A stretch of DNA of 64,000 bases from CAZOOK01 sp964581385 (lineage in GTDB: Bacteria; Pseudomonadota; Gammaproteobacteria; Nevskiales; Nevskiaceae). The position numbers and the translations under genes were made by a program. This document shows positions 44,971 through 53,882 of the stretch, one piece after another (position 1 is the first letter of the stretch; the number at the start of each line of letters is the position of its first letter). The notes beneath the pieces are model-generated. The model saw only the letters and a list, made by a program, of their open reading frames with translations, had not been told where the DNA came from and did not search any database. The stretch spans positions 62,001 through 126,000 of the forward strand of contig CAZOOK010000014.1 in NCBI GenBank assembly GCA_964581385.1, written 5' to 3'.

Positions 44971-46035
44971 CTACTGAACGAGTGGATGTTCGCGCAGAAA
45001 GGTGAACATGTCCTGCGTATAGCGGAATGGCCACACGGAGTGATTGGCGGTGCCGGTGGAAGCGGCATTGGAGGAGCCTGGTCCGCAGGAGGCGTCGCAG
45101 GCGCTGACTACCTTGCCATTCTTGCGATTGACGATCACCGACTTCTGCGGAATCTGTGGAAAGGTGGCTCCGAGTTCCGCAAAGAACTGGGTTCCGGTCT
45201 GGCAGATGCCGTCGATGTCGCACGAGCTGTGCAGGTCGTAGACCGGCGTCGCCTGGGTCGCGAATGGTGTTTGCCAGCAGGGATCGTTGAAATCACTGAA
45301 CGGCGCTGGCGCGGAATACACCGCAGCCGCGGCGATGCCTGGGGTGTTCAGCGCGTACAGGAGCGCGAAGGACGCTCCATTCGACCAGCCGGACATATAG
45401 ACGCGCTGGGTGTCGACGTTGCCTTTGGCTTCCGCGACCTGGATAAATTGGTCGATGGCCGCGGCATCGAGATTGAGTGAGTCGGAATTGCGGTCCAGAT
45501 TGCGGTACCAGTTGTCCCAGCCGTATCCGGTCAGCAACGGGAATCCGTAAAAGTGTTCGGTATCGCGGCCCTCTGGCAGCAGCAGGATGAAACCCGGGCG
45601 CTCTGGATCGCCGGTCAGATCCGCTTTTTTCCGCAGTGGAAGGATATTCGTTCCAAGCACGCTATCGATCGGGATTCCGGAGGGGTGGAGCCAAACCAGC
45701 AGCGGCAGCGGCTTTTGCGGACTCGCATTCGGTGGTGTGATCAGACAGGCGTTGCGCCAGAACTTATTGCGGTCCTGCCACCACAGCCTTTCACCGCCGA
45801 GAATCCAGCACGAATTTTGGTACCCGAACCACTGGTCCGGCGATAGTGGGGTGAGCGGCCGTGGCGTGTCGCCATAGGGCGTCTGGCAATCGGTACTATC
45901 CTGCGCGCCGGGACCGAGTGTTGCGGTCGCTGCTTGCGTCACGTCGCTGACGGGCAACGGCTGCGATAACGCCATTCCGCCACTTGCGAGCAAGCCGATG
46001 CCCACAATCAAGACCCCGATACGCGCGTAAATCAT
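44971..46035 (-). CDS. Secreted PHB-depolymerase-like esterase, copy 3
   Basis: 354 residues with a signal peptide (about 1-25, GMALSQ). The nucleophile motif is YMSGWSNGASFALLYAL as in copy 1, and the SCDIDGICQTG and CDASCG cysteines match. A GGGGAG site lies seven bases before the ATG. It is the 5'-most of the tandem three and is divergent from tgt, with a strong inverted repeat in the shared upstream region. Confidence 0.87.
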   Translation of the reverse strand: MIYARIGVLIVGIGLLASGGMALSQPLPVSDVTQAATATLGPGAQDSTDCQTPYGDTPRPLTPLSPDQWFGYQNSCWILGGERLWWQDRNKFWRNACLITPPNASPQKPLPLLVWLHPSGIPIDSVLGTNILPLRKKADLTGDPERPGFILLLPEGRDTEHFYGFPLLTGYGWDNWYRNLDRNSDSLNLDAAAIDQFIQVAEAKGNVDTQRVYMSGWSNGASFALLYALNTPGIAAAAVYSAPAPFSDFNDPCWQTPFATQATPVYDLHSSCDIDGICQTGTQFFAELGATFPQIPQKSVIVNRKNGKVVSACDASCGPGSSNAASTGTANHSVWPFRYTQDMFTFLREHPLVQ

Positions 46036-46144
46036 ACTCTGCTCCCCACCCGCACTTGGAGCGCAAGCGCTCTATTTGTTGTCTGTATGCTGCTATGAAC
46101 AGCATGTGGATACGCGGGTGCACAGTCAACGGCGGATCAGAGTT

Positions 46145-46189
46145 TGTCGTCCAATACTTTGGTCTCTGCGACCAAAGTATTGGACGACA
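46145..46189. repeat. Perfect 20-bp inverted repeat upstream of tgt
   Basis: 46145-46164 is the exact reverse complement of 46170-46189, with a 5-base spacer. It stands in the divergent region between esterase copy 3 and tgt, about 90 bases before the tgt start. Neither strand has a T-tract. The arms are less GC-rich than the flanks. It may be a large operator, a terminator-like hairpin or the relic of an inverted-repeat element. I see no second copy in the window. Confidence 0.85.
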
Positions 46190-46278
46190 CATCCGGCTTC
46201 GTCTCCGTGTGCATTTCACAGCGCGGGTTGCGCCGATACTGGATAATTCGGCGCTCCATATCCGAAAGATTTTCTCCG

Positions 46279-47427
46279 ATGCAGTTCGAAGTGCTTGCCG
46301 CGGAAGGCGCGGCGCGGCGTGGTCGCCTGACTTTCGCGCGCGGTGTCATCGATACGCCGCAATTCATGCCGGTCGGAACTTACGGCACGGTGAAGGCAAT
46401 GACGCCGGAAGAACTTCGCGAAGCGGGCGCGCAAGTTATTCTCGGCAACACTTTCCACTTGTGGCTGCGGCCGGGTCACGAGACTGTACGCGCGCTTGGC
46501 GGTCTGCACCGCTTCACACATTGGGAAGGGCCGATTCTCACGGATTCCGGCGGCTTCCAGGTATGGAGCCTCGCCGATCTGCGCAAACTCAGCGAGGACG
46601 GCGTGCGCTTCGCATCGCCGATCAATGGCGACCGCGTGTTTCTGTCCCCGGAAATTTCGGTGGAAATACAACTCGCGCTCGGCAGCGACATCATCATGCA
46701 GTTCGATGAGTGCACGCCGTATCCGGCGACTGAGCATGAAGCGGCCGAATCGATGCGGCTTTCCGCACGATGGGCAGCACGCTGCAAGGCGGCGCATGGG
46801 CAAGCGTCGCAGAACGACAAGGGTGTTCTGTTCGGCATCGTGCAAGGTGGCATGCATGCGCATTTGCGCGAGGAATCGCTGGCGCGGCTGACGGAAATCG
46901 GCTTCGATGGCTATGCGCTCGGCGGCCTGTCAGTCGGCGAGCCGGAGAACGAACGGTTACATGTGCTCGACGCGATTGCCGGCCGCATGCCGGATCGTGC
47001 GCCGCGCTATCTGATGGGTGTTGGTACACCGCACGATCTGGTGCAGGCGGTTTTGCGTGGGATCGATTTGTTCGACTGCGTGATGCCGACCCGCAACGCG
47101 CGCAATGGGCACTTGTTTACCAGCGAGGGCGTGATCCGAATCCGCAACGGCCGCCATCGCAGCGACGGCGCGCCGCTCGATCCGGCATGCAGCTGCTACA
47201 CCTGCCGGAATTATTCACGCGCGTATCTGCATCATCTCGACAAATGCAAAGAGATTCTCGGTGCGCGGCTGAACACCATCCACAATCTTTGGTATTACCT
47301 GGGTTTGATGCGCCGCATGCGCGAGGCGCTGGCGGCTGGAACATTCATGCACTTCGCCAGCGGTTTTCTCGCCGGGCCGGAAGGGGCGGCGAGAGTTGAC
47401 GGAGAGATTCAGGCGGGCGGTGTGTGA
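46279..47427 (+). CDS. tgt: tRNA-guanine transglycosylase (queuosine biosynthesis)
   Basis: 382 residues from the ATG giving MQFEVLAAEG, the family N-terminus; the upstream frame to 46144 runs through the inverted repeat and is rejected. Motifs are FMPVGTYGTVKAMTP, the catalytic ILTDSGGFQVWSL, GGLSVGEPENE, the nucleophile region LFDCVMPTRNARNGHLF, and the zinc ligands ACSCYTC with the following His (about 25 residues on). The enzyme swaps guanine 34 for preQ1 in tRNAs with GUN anticodons. It usually lies directly before yajC-secD-secF, but here about 4 kb separates them. Confidence 0.96.
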   Translation: MQFEVLAAEGAARRGRLTFARGVIDTPQFMPVGTYGTVKAMTPEELREAGAQVILGNTFHLWLRPGHETVRALGGLHRFTHWEGPILTDSGGFQVWSLADLRKLSEDGVRFASPINGDRVFLSPEISVEIQLALGSDIIMQFDECTPYPATEHEAAESMRLSARWAARCKAAHGQASQNDKGVLFGIVQGGMHAHLREESLARLTEIGFDGYALGGLSVGEPENERLHVLDAIAGRMPDRAPRYLMGVGTPHDLVQAVLRGIDLFDCVMPTRNARNGHLFTSEGVIRIRNGRHRSDGAPLDPACSCYTCRNYSRAYLHHLDKCKEILGARLNTIHNLWYYLGLMRRMREALAAGTFMHFASGFLAGPEGAARVDGEIQAGGV

Positions 47428-47789
47428 TCCGCGACCCGGCGCCGGCTGCGCGTGCTGGGCTGTTTTTCCCGCCGGTTTTTCGCTTGGTCCACTTGCGCCT
47501 TCATGCGCAAGTAGTCGCCCAGAGTGCCATCGAAGAGCTTTCCGGAATCAATCAGAACGTGTCCTGCCGGAGTCAGGCTGACCCCACCGCCGGGTGTTGT
47601 GACAACGCGAGTCAGAAGCCCTTTTTCAAGCAGCGGCAAAATTGCTTCGGCGAGATCGCTGCGGCGCAGGCTGGTGCTTTTCCAGGCGATTTGGAGCTGA
47701 TCCATGGAGACGATATCGTTGGCCTTCAGCGATCGCTTCGCCAGAAGTTCCAGCAGCGCTACCTCTTTGAATTTCTGAGTAATTACCAT
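47409..47789 (-). CDS. Small winged-helix protein, probable DNA-binding regulator
   Basis: 126 residues from the ATG at 47789, with GGGGGG about seven bases before it. ITQKFKEVALLELLAKRSLK, then DLAEAILPLLEKGLLTRVVT and GGGVSLTPAGHVLI resemble a winged-helix fold with a beta-wing; it is similar in outline to Rrf2-type regulators but lacks their Cys cluster. The C-terminus is basic (NRREKQPSTRSRRR). Target and ligand are unknown. Its 3' end overlaps the 3' end of tgt by 19 bases in convergent orientation. Confidence 0.55.
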   Translation of the reverse strand: MVITQKFKEVALLELLAKRSLKANDIVSMDQLQIAWKSTSLRRSDLAEAILPLLEKGLLTRVVTTPGGGVSLTPAGHVLIDSGKLFDGTLGDYLRMKAQVDQAKNRREKQPSTRSRRRVADHTPPA

Positions 47790-48125
47790 TATAAGCCCCC
47801 CATAAGCGGAAGCCGCCCTATCGATTTCTGGGCGCTTCTCAATCCATTTATCGGCCGACGAATGGATGACTTGAGGCATGCTTAGGTAATGCGTTGCCGT
47901 AGCGGTTTATCAGGGTAGAAAGTGACGCGGAGGTCCCGTGCGATTGCGATTCGGGTATGAACTTATGAATAACGTACGCCGGGTCGTCGTGGCCAGACGG
48001 ATACGCTATTCGGCTCCGTTCGGACGGATGAATGGCGGTGGCGTCAGATCAAGCCCGTCCTGGGCCTGTCACTGATGACAGGCCCAGGATCTGGAATACG
48101 AGACAGGACGGGTTGCAGCGAAGAT
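47790..48125. other. Intergenic region of 336 bases
   Basis: No gene is supported. The only feature I see is the hairpin at 48058-48089 near the end of the glutathione peroxidase gene. The left part includes the leader of the winged-helix gene. Confidence 0.5.
48058..48089 (-). terminator. Hairpin after the glutathione peroxidase gene
   Basis: A perfect 14-bp inverted repeat (48058-48071 and 48076-48089) with a 4-base loop lies 36 bases downstream of the gpx stop on the minus strand. There is no T-tract on that side, so it may be a mRNA-stabilising or weakly terminating structure. Confidence 0.5.
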
Positions 48126-48608
48126 TCAGCCCAGCAGCGGCGCCAAATCCTTTTCGATACCTGCCGGAGTATCGGTCGGCGCGTAGCGCTTGACCACCTC
48201 GCCGGACTTGTTGACGAGGAACTTAGTGAAGTTCCACTTGATCGACTCGGTACCGAGAATGCCTTTTTCTTCCTTCTTGATGTACTTGTAAAGCGGGTGC
48301 GCGTTGTCGCCGTTGACCGCGATCTTGGCGAACATCGGGAAACTCACTTCGTACTTCAGCGAGCAGAAATTCTTGATCTCGTTTTCGTCGCCCGGTTCCT
48401 GATGACCAAATTGGTCACAGGGAAAGCCGAGGATCACCAGGCCCTTGTCCTTATATTTGCGATATAGCTCTTCCAGCCCCTTGTACTGGGGCGTGAAGCC
48501 GCACTTGGATGCGACGTTGACGATCAGTAGCACCTTGCCTTTGTAGGCGTCGAGCTTCTGTGTCTGGTTATCGATAGACTTCGCTTCAAAATCGTAGACG
48601 CTGGTCAT
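48126..48608 (-). CDS. Glutathione peroxidase-like thiol peroxidase
   Basis: 160 residues from MTSVYDFEAK, the family start. The peroxidatic cysteine is C36 in NVASKCGFTPQY; FPCDQFGHQEPG supplies the active-site Gln, and KWNFTKFLV the Trp and Asn. A second Cys in the FPC motif is usual in thioredoxin-dependent members. It reduces hydrogen peroxide and lipid hydroperoxides. It is downstream of the acyl-CoA dehydrogenase gene on the same strand, which makes a role against lipid peroxides plausible. Confidence 0.92.
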   Translation of the reverse strand: MTSVYDFEAKSIDNQTQKLDAYKGKVLLIVNVASKCGFTPQYKGLEELYRKYKDKGLVILGFPCDQFGHQEPGDENEIKNFCSLKYEVSFPMFAKIAVNGDNAHPLYKYIKKEEKGILGTESIKWNFTKFLVNKSGEVVKRYAPTDTPAGIEKDLAPLLG

Positions 48609-48665
48609 TAGGAATTCCAAGGTTGAGGGTGGCTTTTTCTGTTCTTCCGTGCGCATGCCGGCAAA

Positions 48666-50411
48666 TCAGAAGCTGGCGGGATTGATCTTCATCAAATCGG
48701 CGGCGGAGACGCGCACGTTCGCACACAGCGAATGCACCTGCGGCAGCATGCGCGTCGCGAAGAACTGTGCGGTCGCGGATTTCATGGCGCGGAATCCGGC
48801 ATCGGGATGATTCGCTGCTGCCTTGACCATGCGTAGCCAGTTGTAGCCGAGGTAGGTCAGCTCGAATGCGCGCAGGTAATCGCAGCAGCCGAACGCCGCG
48901 TCTTGCGGTGCAGTTTTGAACGTTTGTTGCAGCCACTGCGTGGTCTGTTCAAGTTCACCGACCGCGCGTTGCAGTGGCAGCGCAATGTAGCCGAACGGCG
49001 AATCGGTGGAGTTTTCGGCGCGTAGCTTGGCGAAGAAACGGCGCGGGAGGCGGCCGTCGTCCATCATCAGTTTGCGGCGCACCAGATCCATTGCCTGGAT
49101 GCCATTGGTGCCTTCGTAGAGACAGAGAATCTTCGAATCGCGAACGATCTGCTCGATGCCGTGATCACGGATGAAGCCGTGGCCGCCGTAGACCTGTACG
49201 GCCAGGCTACCCAGGTCGAACGCAGAATCCGTGCACAGTGCCTTGACCAGCGGTGTGTTCAGATCGGCCCAGTCATTCGCTTCCTGGCGCACGGCCGGAT
49301 CCGGATGACTGTGCGCGATATCGACATACATCGCCGTTTCGTAGGCGAGCACGCGCGCGCCTTCGGTGATCGATTTCATCTGTAGCAGCATGCGGCGCAC
49401 GTCGGGGTGATGGATGATGGTGTCGCCGCCGTCGAACGCTTTGCCCTGCTTGCGCTCTTGCGCGTAGCGGATCGCATTCTGCGTTGCCAGTTCGCATTGG
49501 CCGAGGCCCTGCATGCCAACCAGAATGCGGGCCAGATTCATCATCACGAACATGTTCTGGATGCCGGTGTTCGGTGCGCCGATCATCCAGCCCTTGGCAC
49601 CTTCGAACTGCATCTGGCAGGTGCAGGAGCCGTGGATGCCCATTTTGTGTTCGATGCCGACGCAGCGCAGCTTGTTGCGCTCGCCAATCACGCCGCCGGC
49701 CTTGACTAGGTACTTCGGTACAACGAATGTCGACAGGCCTTTGATGCCCGGCGGCGCATCCGGCAGGCGCGCGAGCACGAAGTGAATGATGTTGTCCGCC
49801 ATCGTGTGCTCACCGGAGGTGATGAAAATCTTGCCACCCTCAATGGCGAAGCTGCCGTCGGCCTGCGGCACCGCCTTGGTCTTCACCGCGGCCAGATCGG
49901 AACCGGCCTGCGGTTCGGTGATGCACATGGTGCCGGTCCATTCGCCGGTCGCGAGTTTCGGCAGATAAGTGTTCTTCTGCTCGGCATCGCCACAGGCAAG
50001 TATTGCTTCGAAGCAGCCGGCGGTGAGACCCGGATACAGCGCGAAGGCGACGTTGCCGGAACACAGTAGTTCGTCGACCACCTTGGCCAGCGTGTAGGGC
50101 AGCCCCTGTCCGCCGAATTCCTGCGGTGCCGACAGACTGACCCAGCCCGACTGCCAGTACAGCTTGTAGGCCTCGGCCATGCCGGCTGGCACGGTGACTT
50201 CGCCGGCGTTCCAACGGCAGCCCTGGGCATCAGCGGTGGCGTTGAGCGGTGCGATTTTCTCTTCGATCAGCTTCGCCGCTTCCTCGATCAGGCCGTTCAA
50301 AGTGTCCGGCGTGGCCTCGGCATAGCCGGGCAGGCTCGCCAGGCGGCCCACATCGAGGACGTCGTTGAGGACGAACTGAATTTCGCGCAACGGCGCGACA
50401 TAACTGGCCAT
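48666..50411 (-). CDS. Acyl-CoA dehydrogenase (long form with C-terminal extension)
   Basis: 581 residues from MASYVAPL, with GGAGC before the ATG; the longer frame adds residues not like the family. ACAD motifs: CITEPQAGSDLAAVKTKA, FAIEGGKIFITSGEHTMADN, the FAD-binding MGIHGSCTCQM region, and the catalytic Glu in CLYEGTNGIQAMDL. Plus a C-terminal domain of about 130 residues found in the roughly 600-residue ACAD class (ACDH_C). The enzyme introduces the alpha-beta double bond in acyl-CoA. Chain length specificity cannot be told. The ADC-family gene lies 81 bases upstream. Confidence 0.94.
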   Translation of the reverse strand: MASYVAPLREIQFVLNDVLDVGRLASLPGYAEATPDTLNGLIEEAAKLIEEKIAPLNATADAQGCRWNAGEVTVPAGMAEAYKLYWQSGWVSLSAPQEFGGQGLPYTLAKVVDELLCSGNVAFALYPGLTAGCFEAILACGDAEQKNTYLPKLATGEWTGTMCITEPQAGSDLAAVKTKAVPQADGSFAIEGGKIFITSGEHTMADNIIHFVLARLPDAPPGIKGLSTFVVPKYLVKAGGVIGERNKLRCVGIEHKMGIHGSCTCQMQFEGAKGWMIGAPNTGIQNMFVMMNLARILVGMQGLGQCELATQNAIRYAQERKQGKAFDGGDTIIHHPDVRRMLLQMKSITEGARVLAYETAMYVDIAHSHPDPAVRQEANDWADLNTPLVKALCTDSAFDLGSLAVQVYGGHGFIRDHGIEQIVRDSKILCLYEGTNGIQAMDLVRRKLMMDDGRLPRRFFAKLRAENSTDSPFGYIALPLQRAVGELEQTTQWLQQTFKTAPQDAAFGCCDYLRAFELTYLGYNWLRMVKAAANHPDAGFRAMKSATAQFFATRMLPQVHSLCANVRVSAADLMKINPASF

Positions 50412-50492
50412 GAATTGCTCCGGAACGATGAAAAATGCGCTGCGTCGACGCTGCGCGCGGTCGATCAAAATAGTATCAGGGAAAACCCGGTT

Positions 50493-51332
50493 TCAGGTGC
50501 GGAACGGCTGACCGACGGACACCGCTTCCGGCCCGCTGAACTCCATCTGCATCTTTCGCGCCGACACGGTGAATAGAGGTTTTTTCGGCAGACCCAGCGC
50601 GCGCAATTCCAGCGCCAGCGGATGGCTGTCGCCGATCTCCGGAACCGCACCGCCGAGCCGAAACGTCACCCCATCTGCATTGCTGACGCCATAAGTTTTC
50701 CACGCCTTGCCACTGCGGATCGCTAGCGACGGCAGCCGCTGATCGCGGATCGCGCCCTTGCCGTCAGCGGCGGCCCGGATGCGGTAGACGAGCTGTCCGT
50801 CGTCGCTGAAGCAGCCTGAGGCAGCCCGTTCGCCGAATTCAATTTCCATCCCTGTGACCCATTTCGGGAAGCCCCAGATGTAGCGTCCGGCGTGGGTGGT
50901 CAAGGGCTGATTCACCGGCATCCGGTAAATAAAGTTGCCAATGCTCCCTCGTGCCATGCCGATCATTGGGCCAATCAGAGGCAGGATCTTTTGGCCGGGC
51001 GTCAATACCGGGAAAATAATGGCGCCTTCGTTGTAATCGCCGAGGTCATTCTGCCGGTAATCGACGGCCAGCAGTTGCAGGAGCGCTTTGCCCGGCCACA
51101 GCGTCAGCGGCCGGAAACCGCTGCCACGGATCATCGTGGCCGCATGATCCGCATTGACTATGAACGTATTGAGCAGCATGGACGCCGCGCCGACGCGCAC
51201 CGGAAACCCGATTTCGCGGCCCGCGATCAGATAGCGATCAGCGGCCAGGCGGCTGCAAACCGCATCGGTCGTTTCGAGCTGATCGCCATTGGGCACGGCG
51301 GATTCATCGAACAGCACACCGGTTTCGCGCAT
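50493..51332 (-). CDS. Acetoacetate decarboxylase family protein
   Basis: 279 residues. The family core is visible: FPVRVGAASMLLNTFIVNAD, DYNEGAIIFPVL, and TTHAGRYIWGFPKWVTGMEIEF, where IWGFPKW carries a lysine at the usual catalytic position. The family decarboxylates acetoacetate through a Schiff base, though many paralogues in this fold act otherwise. An acyl-CoA dehydrogenase gene follows on the same strand. Confidence 0.8.
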   Translation of the reverse strand: MRETGVLFDESAVPNGDQLETTDAVCSRLAADRYLIAGREIGFPVRVGAASMLLNTFIVNADHAATMIRGSGFRPLTLWPGKALLQLLAVDYRQNDLGDYNEGAIIFPVLTPGQKILPLIGPMIGMARGSIGNFIYRMPVNQPLTTHAGRYIWGFPKWVTGMEIEFGERAASGCFSDDGQLVYRIRAAADGKGAIRDQRLPSLAIRSGKAWKTYGVSNADGVTFRLGGAVPEIGDSHPLALELRALGLPKKPLFTVSARKMQMEFSGPEAVSVGQPFRT

Positions 51333-51620
51333 GAATCGTATCCCCTGTTGTAATTCCGTCTGGATCTTTAAAATTTTCCTGATGGTCGAGCACGTTTCGC
51401 GAAGGCCTACGGCAGGAGCCGGATTGCCGGGCTTCCCTCATCGCGTTCATGCGTCTCCGACCTCACAAAGCCCTTCGATGATAACGGGACCGTTATTTTG
51501 CCGGGATAATCAGGGAGTTTTTGCCGGGCGGGACCGGTTGGCGCCCAAAACGGCGCAGAAAAATCCCTGCGGCAGCGTGTGGCATAATCGCGCGCTCCAA
51601 AATACCAAGTGGTACGCGCC

Positions 51621-51959
51621 GTGTTCGACTGGTTCATTTCCTCCGCTTATGCGCAGCAGGCTGCGGGCGTTCCCAATTCCCCGGCCAATCTGCTGATGAC
51701 CTGGCTGCCGCTGCTGCTGATCCCGGTGTTTTATTTCCTGCTGATCCGGCCACAGCAGAAGCGTGCCAAGGAGCAGCGCGACATGCTGACCAAGCTGGCC
51801 AAGGGCGATGAAGTCGTCATCAACGGGGGGCTGGCCGGACGCGTCGCGCATATCGGCGAGGCGTACCTGACACTGGAAGTCGCCGACAAGGTCGAGGTCA
51901 AAGTCCAGAAGAACGCGGTTTCCAGCGTGCTGCCCAAGGGCTCCCTGAAGAACCTCTGA
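51621..51959 (+). CDS. yajC: Preprotein translocase subunit YajC
   Basis: 112 residues from a GTG giving MFDWFISSAYAQ, typical of YajC (another GTG lies at 51609). One membrane helix (MTWLPLLLIPVFYFLLIRPQ), then the family motif RPQQKRAKEQRDMLTKLAKGDEVVINGGLAGRV and a small beta domain. YajC binds SecDF and supports Sec export. secD starts 51 bases after its stop. Confidence 0.94.
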   Translation: MFDWFISSAYAQQAAGVPNSPANLLMTWLPLLLIPVFYFLLIRPQQKRAKEQRDMLTKLAKGDEVVINGGLAGRVAHIGEAYLTLEVADKVEVKVQKNAVSSVLPKGSLKNL

Positions 51960-52010
51960 TCGGCGCCCGTTCATCCACCCGGCCTCTCAACACACAAGAA
52001 GATCAAGGCG

Positions 52011-53870
52011 ATGAATCGCTATCCGCTCTGGAAGACGGTCGTGCTGCTCGTGGCGACGCTGCTCGGCGCGTTCTACGCGCTACCCAACCTGTTTGGCGAA
52101 GATCCGGCCGTGCAGATCAGCTCGGCGTCCGGCGATCCGCTGCCGGCGGATTTCAGTGACCAGGTTTCCAGAGTCCTCAGCACTGCGCAGATCACACCGC
52201 GCGCGTCGGCGGCGCAGGACAAGGAATGGATGGTGCGCCTGTCGAGCGAAGAGGCGCAGCTGAAGGCCGCCGATGCGCTCAAGCAGACACTGGGCAGCGG
52301 CTACATCGTCGCCCTGAATCTGGCGTCGAAAACACCGCGCTGGCTTGCTGCGATGGGTGCCAAGCCGATGGCGCTGGGCCTGGATTTGCGCGGCGGCGTG
52401 CACTTCCTGCTCGAAGTCGATATCGACGACGTGCGCAAGTCCACCATGCAGCGTTATCTCAACGATATCCCCGTGCTACTGCGCAAGGCCGATATCCATT
52501 ATTCAGGTCGCCGCATCGACGGCGATGCCGTGGTGCTCGAATTCACCGAAGCGGGCAAGCTCCAACAGGCCCGCGACGCGATCGCCAAGGACTATCACGA
52601 ACTGGTGCTGACCGACGTCTCCGGCGCAGCGACACCGACGCTACGCATCACGCTATCCGATGTCGAAGCCAAGCATTCGGTCGATAATGCCGTCCAGCAA
52701 AACCTGATCACGCTGCGCAACCGCGTCAACCAACTCGGCGTCGCAGAGCCGGTGGTGCAGCGCCTCGGCGCCGACCGTATTCTGGTCGAACTGCCGGGTG
52801 TGCAGGACACCGCGCGCGTTAAGGATCTGCTCGGCGCGACGGCGACCCTGGAATATCGCGCGGTCGACGATTCCAACGACGCCGCCGCGGCGATTTCCAC
52901 CGGCGTGCCGCCGCTCGGTGATGAACTGTTCTACACCCGCAACGGCCACCATCCGGTGCTGCTGAAGAAAGAAATCATCGCCAGCGGTCCGGAACTAGTC
53001 GACGCAACGTCTACGATCGACGAGAACGGCCAGCCCGCCGTCTCCGTTACGCTCGATGCGGGCGGCGCCAAGCGCATGTTCGAGTTCACCTCGAAGAACG
53101 TCGCCAAGCCGATGGCGGTGCTCTACAAGGAAGTGCAGATCACCACCAACTACAACGCCGAAGGCGTGGCGCTGCGCGAGCGCCATGACATCCAGGAAAT
53201 CATTTCGGTGGCATCGGTGCGCGAACCGTTCGGCAAGCGCTTCCAGACCACCGGCTTGAGCAGCAAGGAGGCGCACGATCTGTCGCTGCTGCTGAAAGCC
53301 GGCGCGCTGGCAGCGCCGATCGAAATCATCGAGGAGCGCACCGTCGGCCCCAGCCTCGGCGCCGACAACATCCGCAAAGGATTCTCCGCGGCGGTGCTGG
53401 GCCTTGGTCTCGTCGTGCTGTTCATGTCTTTCTACTATCGCGTGTTCGGCCTGTTCGCGGTCGCAGCATTGTTGCTGAATCTGGTGCTCGTCATCGCCGA
53501 GCTGTCGCTGATCCAGGCGACGCTGACCATGCCCGGTATCGCGGGTATCGTGCTGACGATGGGTATCGCGGTCGATGCCAACGTCTTGATCTACGAGCGC
53601 ATCCGTGAGGAACTGCGCAACGGCAACTCGCCGCAGGCATCGATCCTTGCCGGCTACGACCGCGCGTTCCTGACCATCGCCGACGCCAACGTCACCGTAT
53701 TGATCGGCGCCATCGTGCTGTTCTTCCTCGGCTCGGGTCCGGTCAAGGGCTTCGCCATCACGCTGGGGTTCGGCATTGTCACCTCACAATTCACCGCCAT
53801 CGTCGGCACGCGTTCGCTGGCGCACGCGGTGTTCGGCAACAAGCGGTTGAAAGACCTGCCGATCTGGTAA
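52011..53870 (+). CDS. secD: Protein translocase subunit SecD
   Basis: 619 residues, the normal length. An N-terminal membrane helix is followed by a large periplasmic domain with MALGLDLRGGVHFLLEVD and the porter regions, then five C-terminal membrane helices with LVVLFMSFYYRVFGLFA and IVLTMGIAVDANVLIYERI, the family's conserved loop. It uses the proton gradient to help pull proteins out of the SecYEG channel. secF follows after 12 bases. Confidence 0.97.
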   Translation: MNRYPLWKTVVLLVATLLGAFYALPNLFGEDPAVQISSASGDPLPADFSDQVSRVLSTAQITPRASAAQDKEWMVRLSSEEAQLKAADALKQTLGSGYIVALNLASKTPRWLAAMGAKPMALGLDLRGGVHFLLEVDIDDVRKSTMQRYLNDIPVLLRKADIHYSGRRIDGDAVVLEFTEAGKLQQARDAIAKDYHELVLTDVSGAATPTLRITLSDVEAKHSVDNAVQQNLITLRNRVNQLGVAEPVVQRLGADRILVELPGVQDTARVKDLLGATATLEYRAVDDSNDAAAAISTGVPPLGDELFYTRNGHHPVLLKKEIIASGPELVDATSTIDENGQPAVSVTLDAGGAKRMFEFTSKNVAKPMAVLYKEVQITTNYNAEGVALRERHDIQEIISVASVREPFGKRFQTTGLSSKEAHDLSLLLKAGALAAPIEIIEERTVGPSLGADNIRKGFSAAVLGLGLVVLFMSFYYRVFGLFAVAALLLNLVLVIAELSLIQATLTMPGIAGIVLTMGIAVDANVLIYERIREELRNGNSPQASILAGYDRAFLTIADANVTVLIGAIVLFFLGSGPVKGFAITLGFGIVTSQFTAIVGTRSLAHAVFGNKRLKDLPIW

Positions 53871-53882
53871 AGGACATCCATC

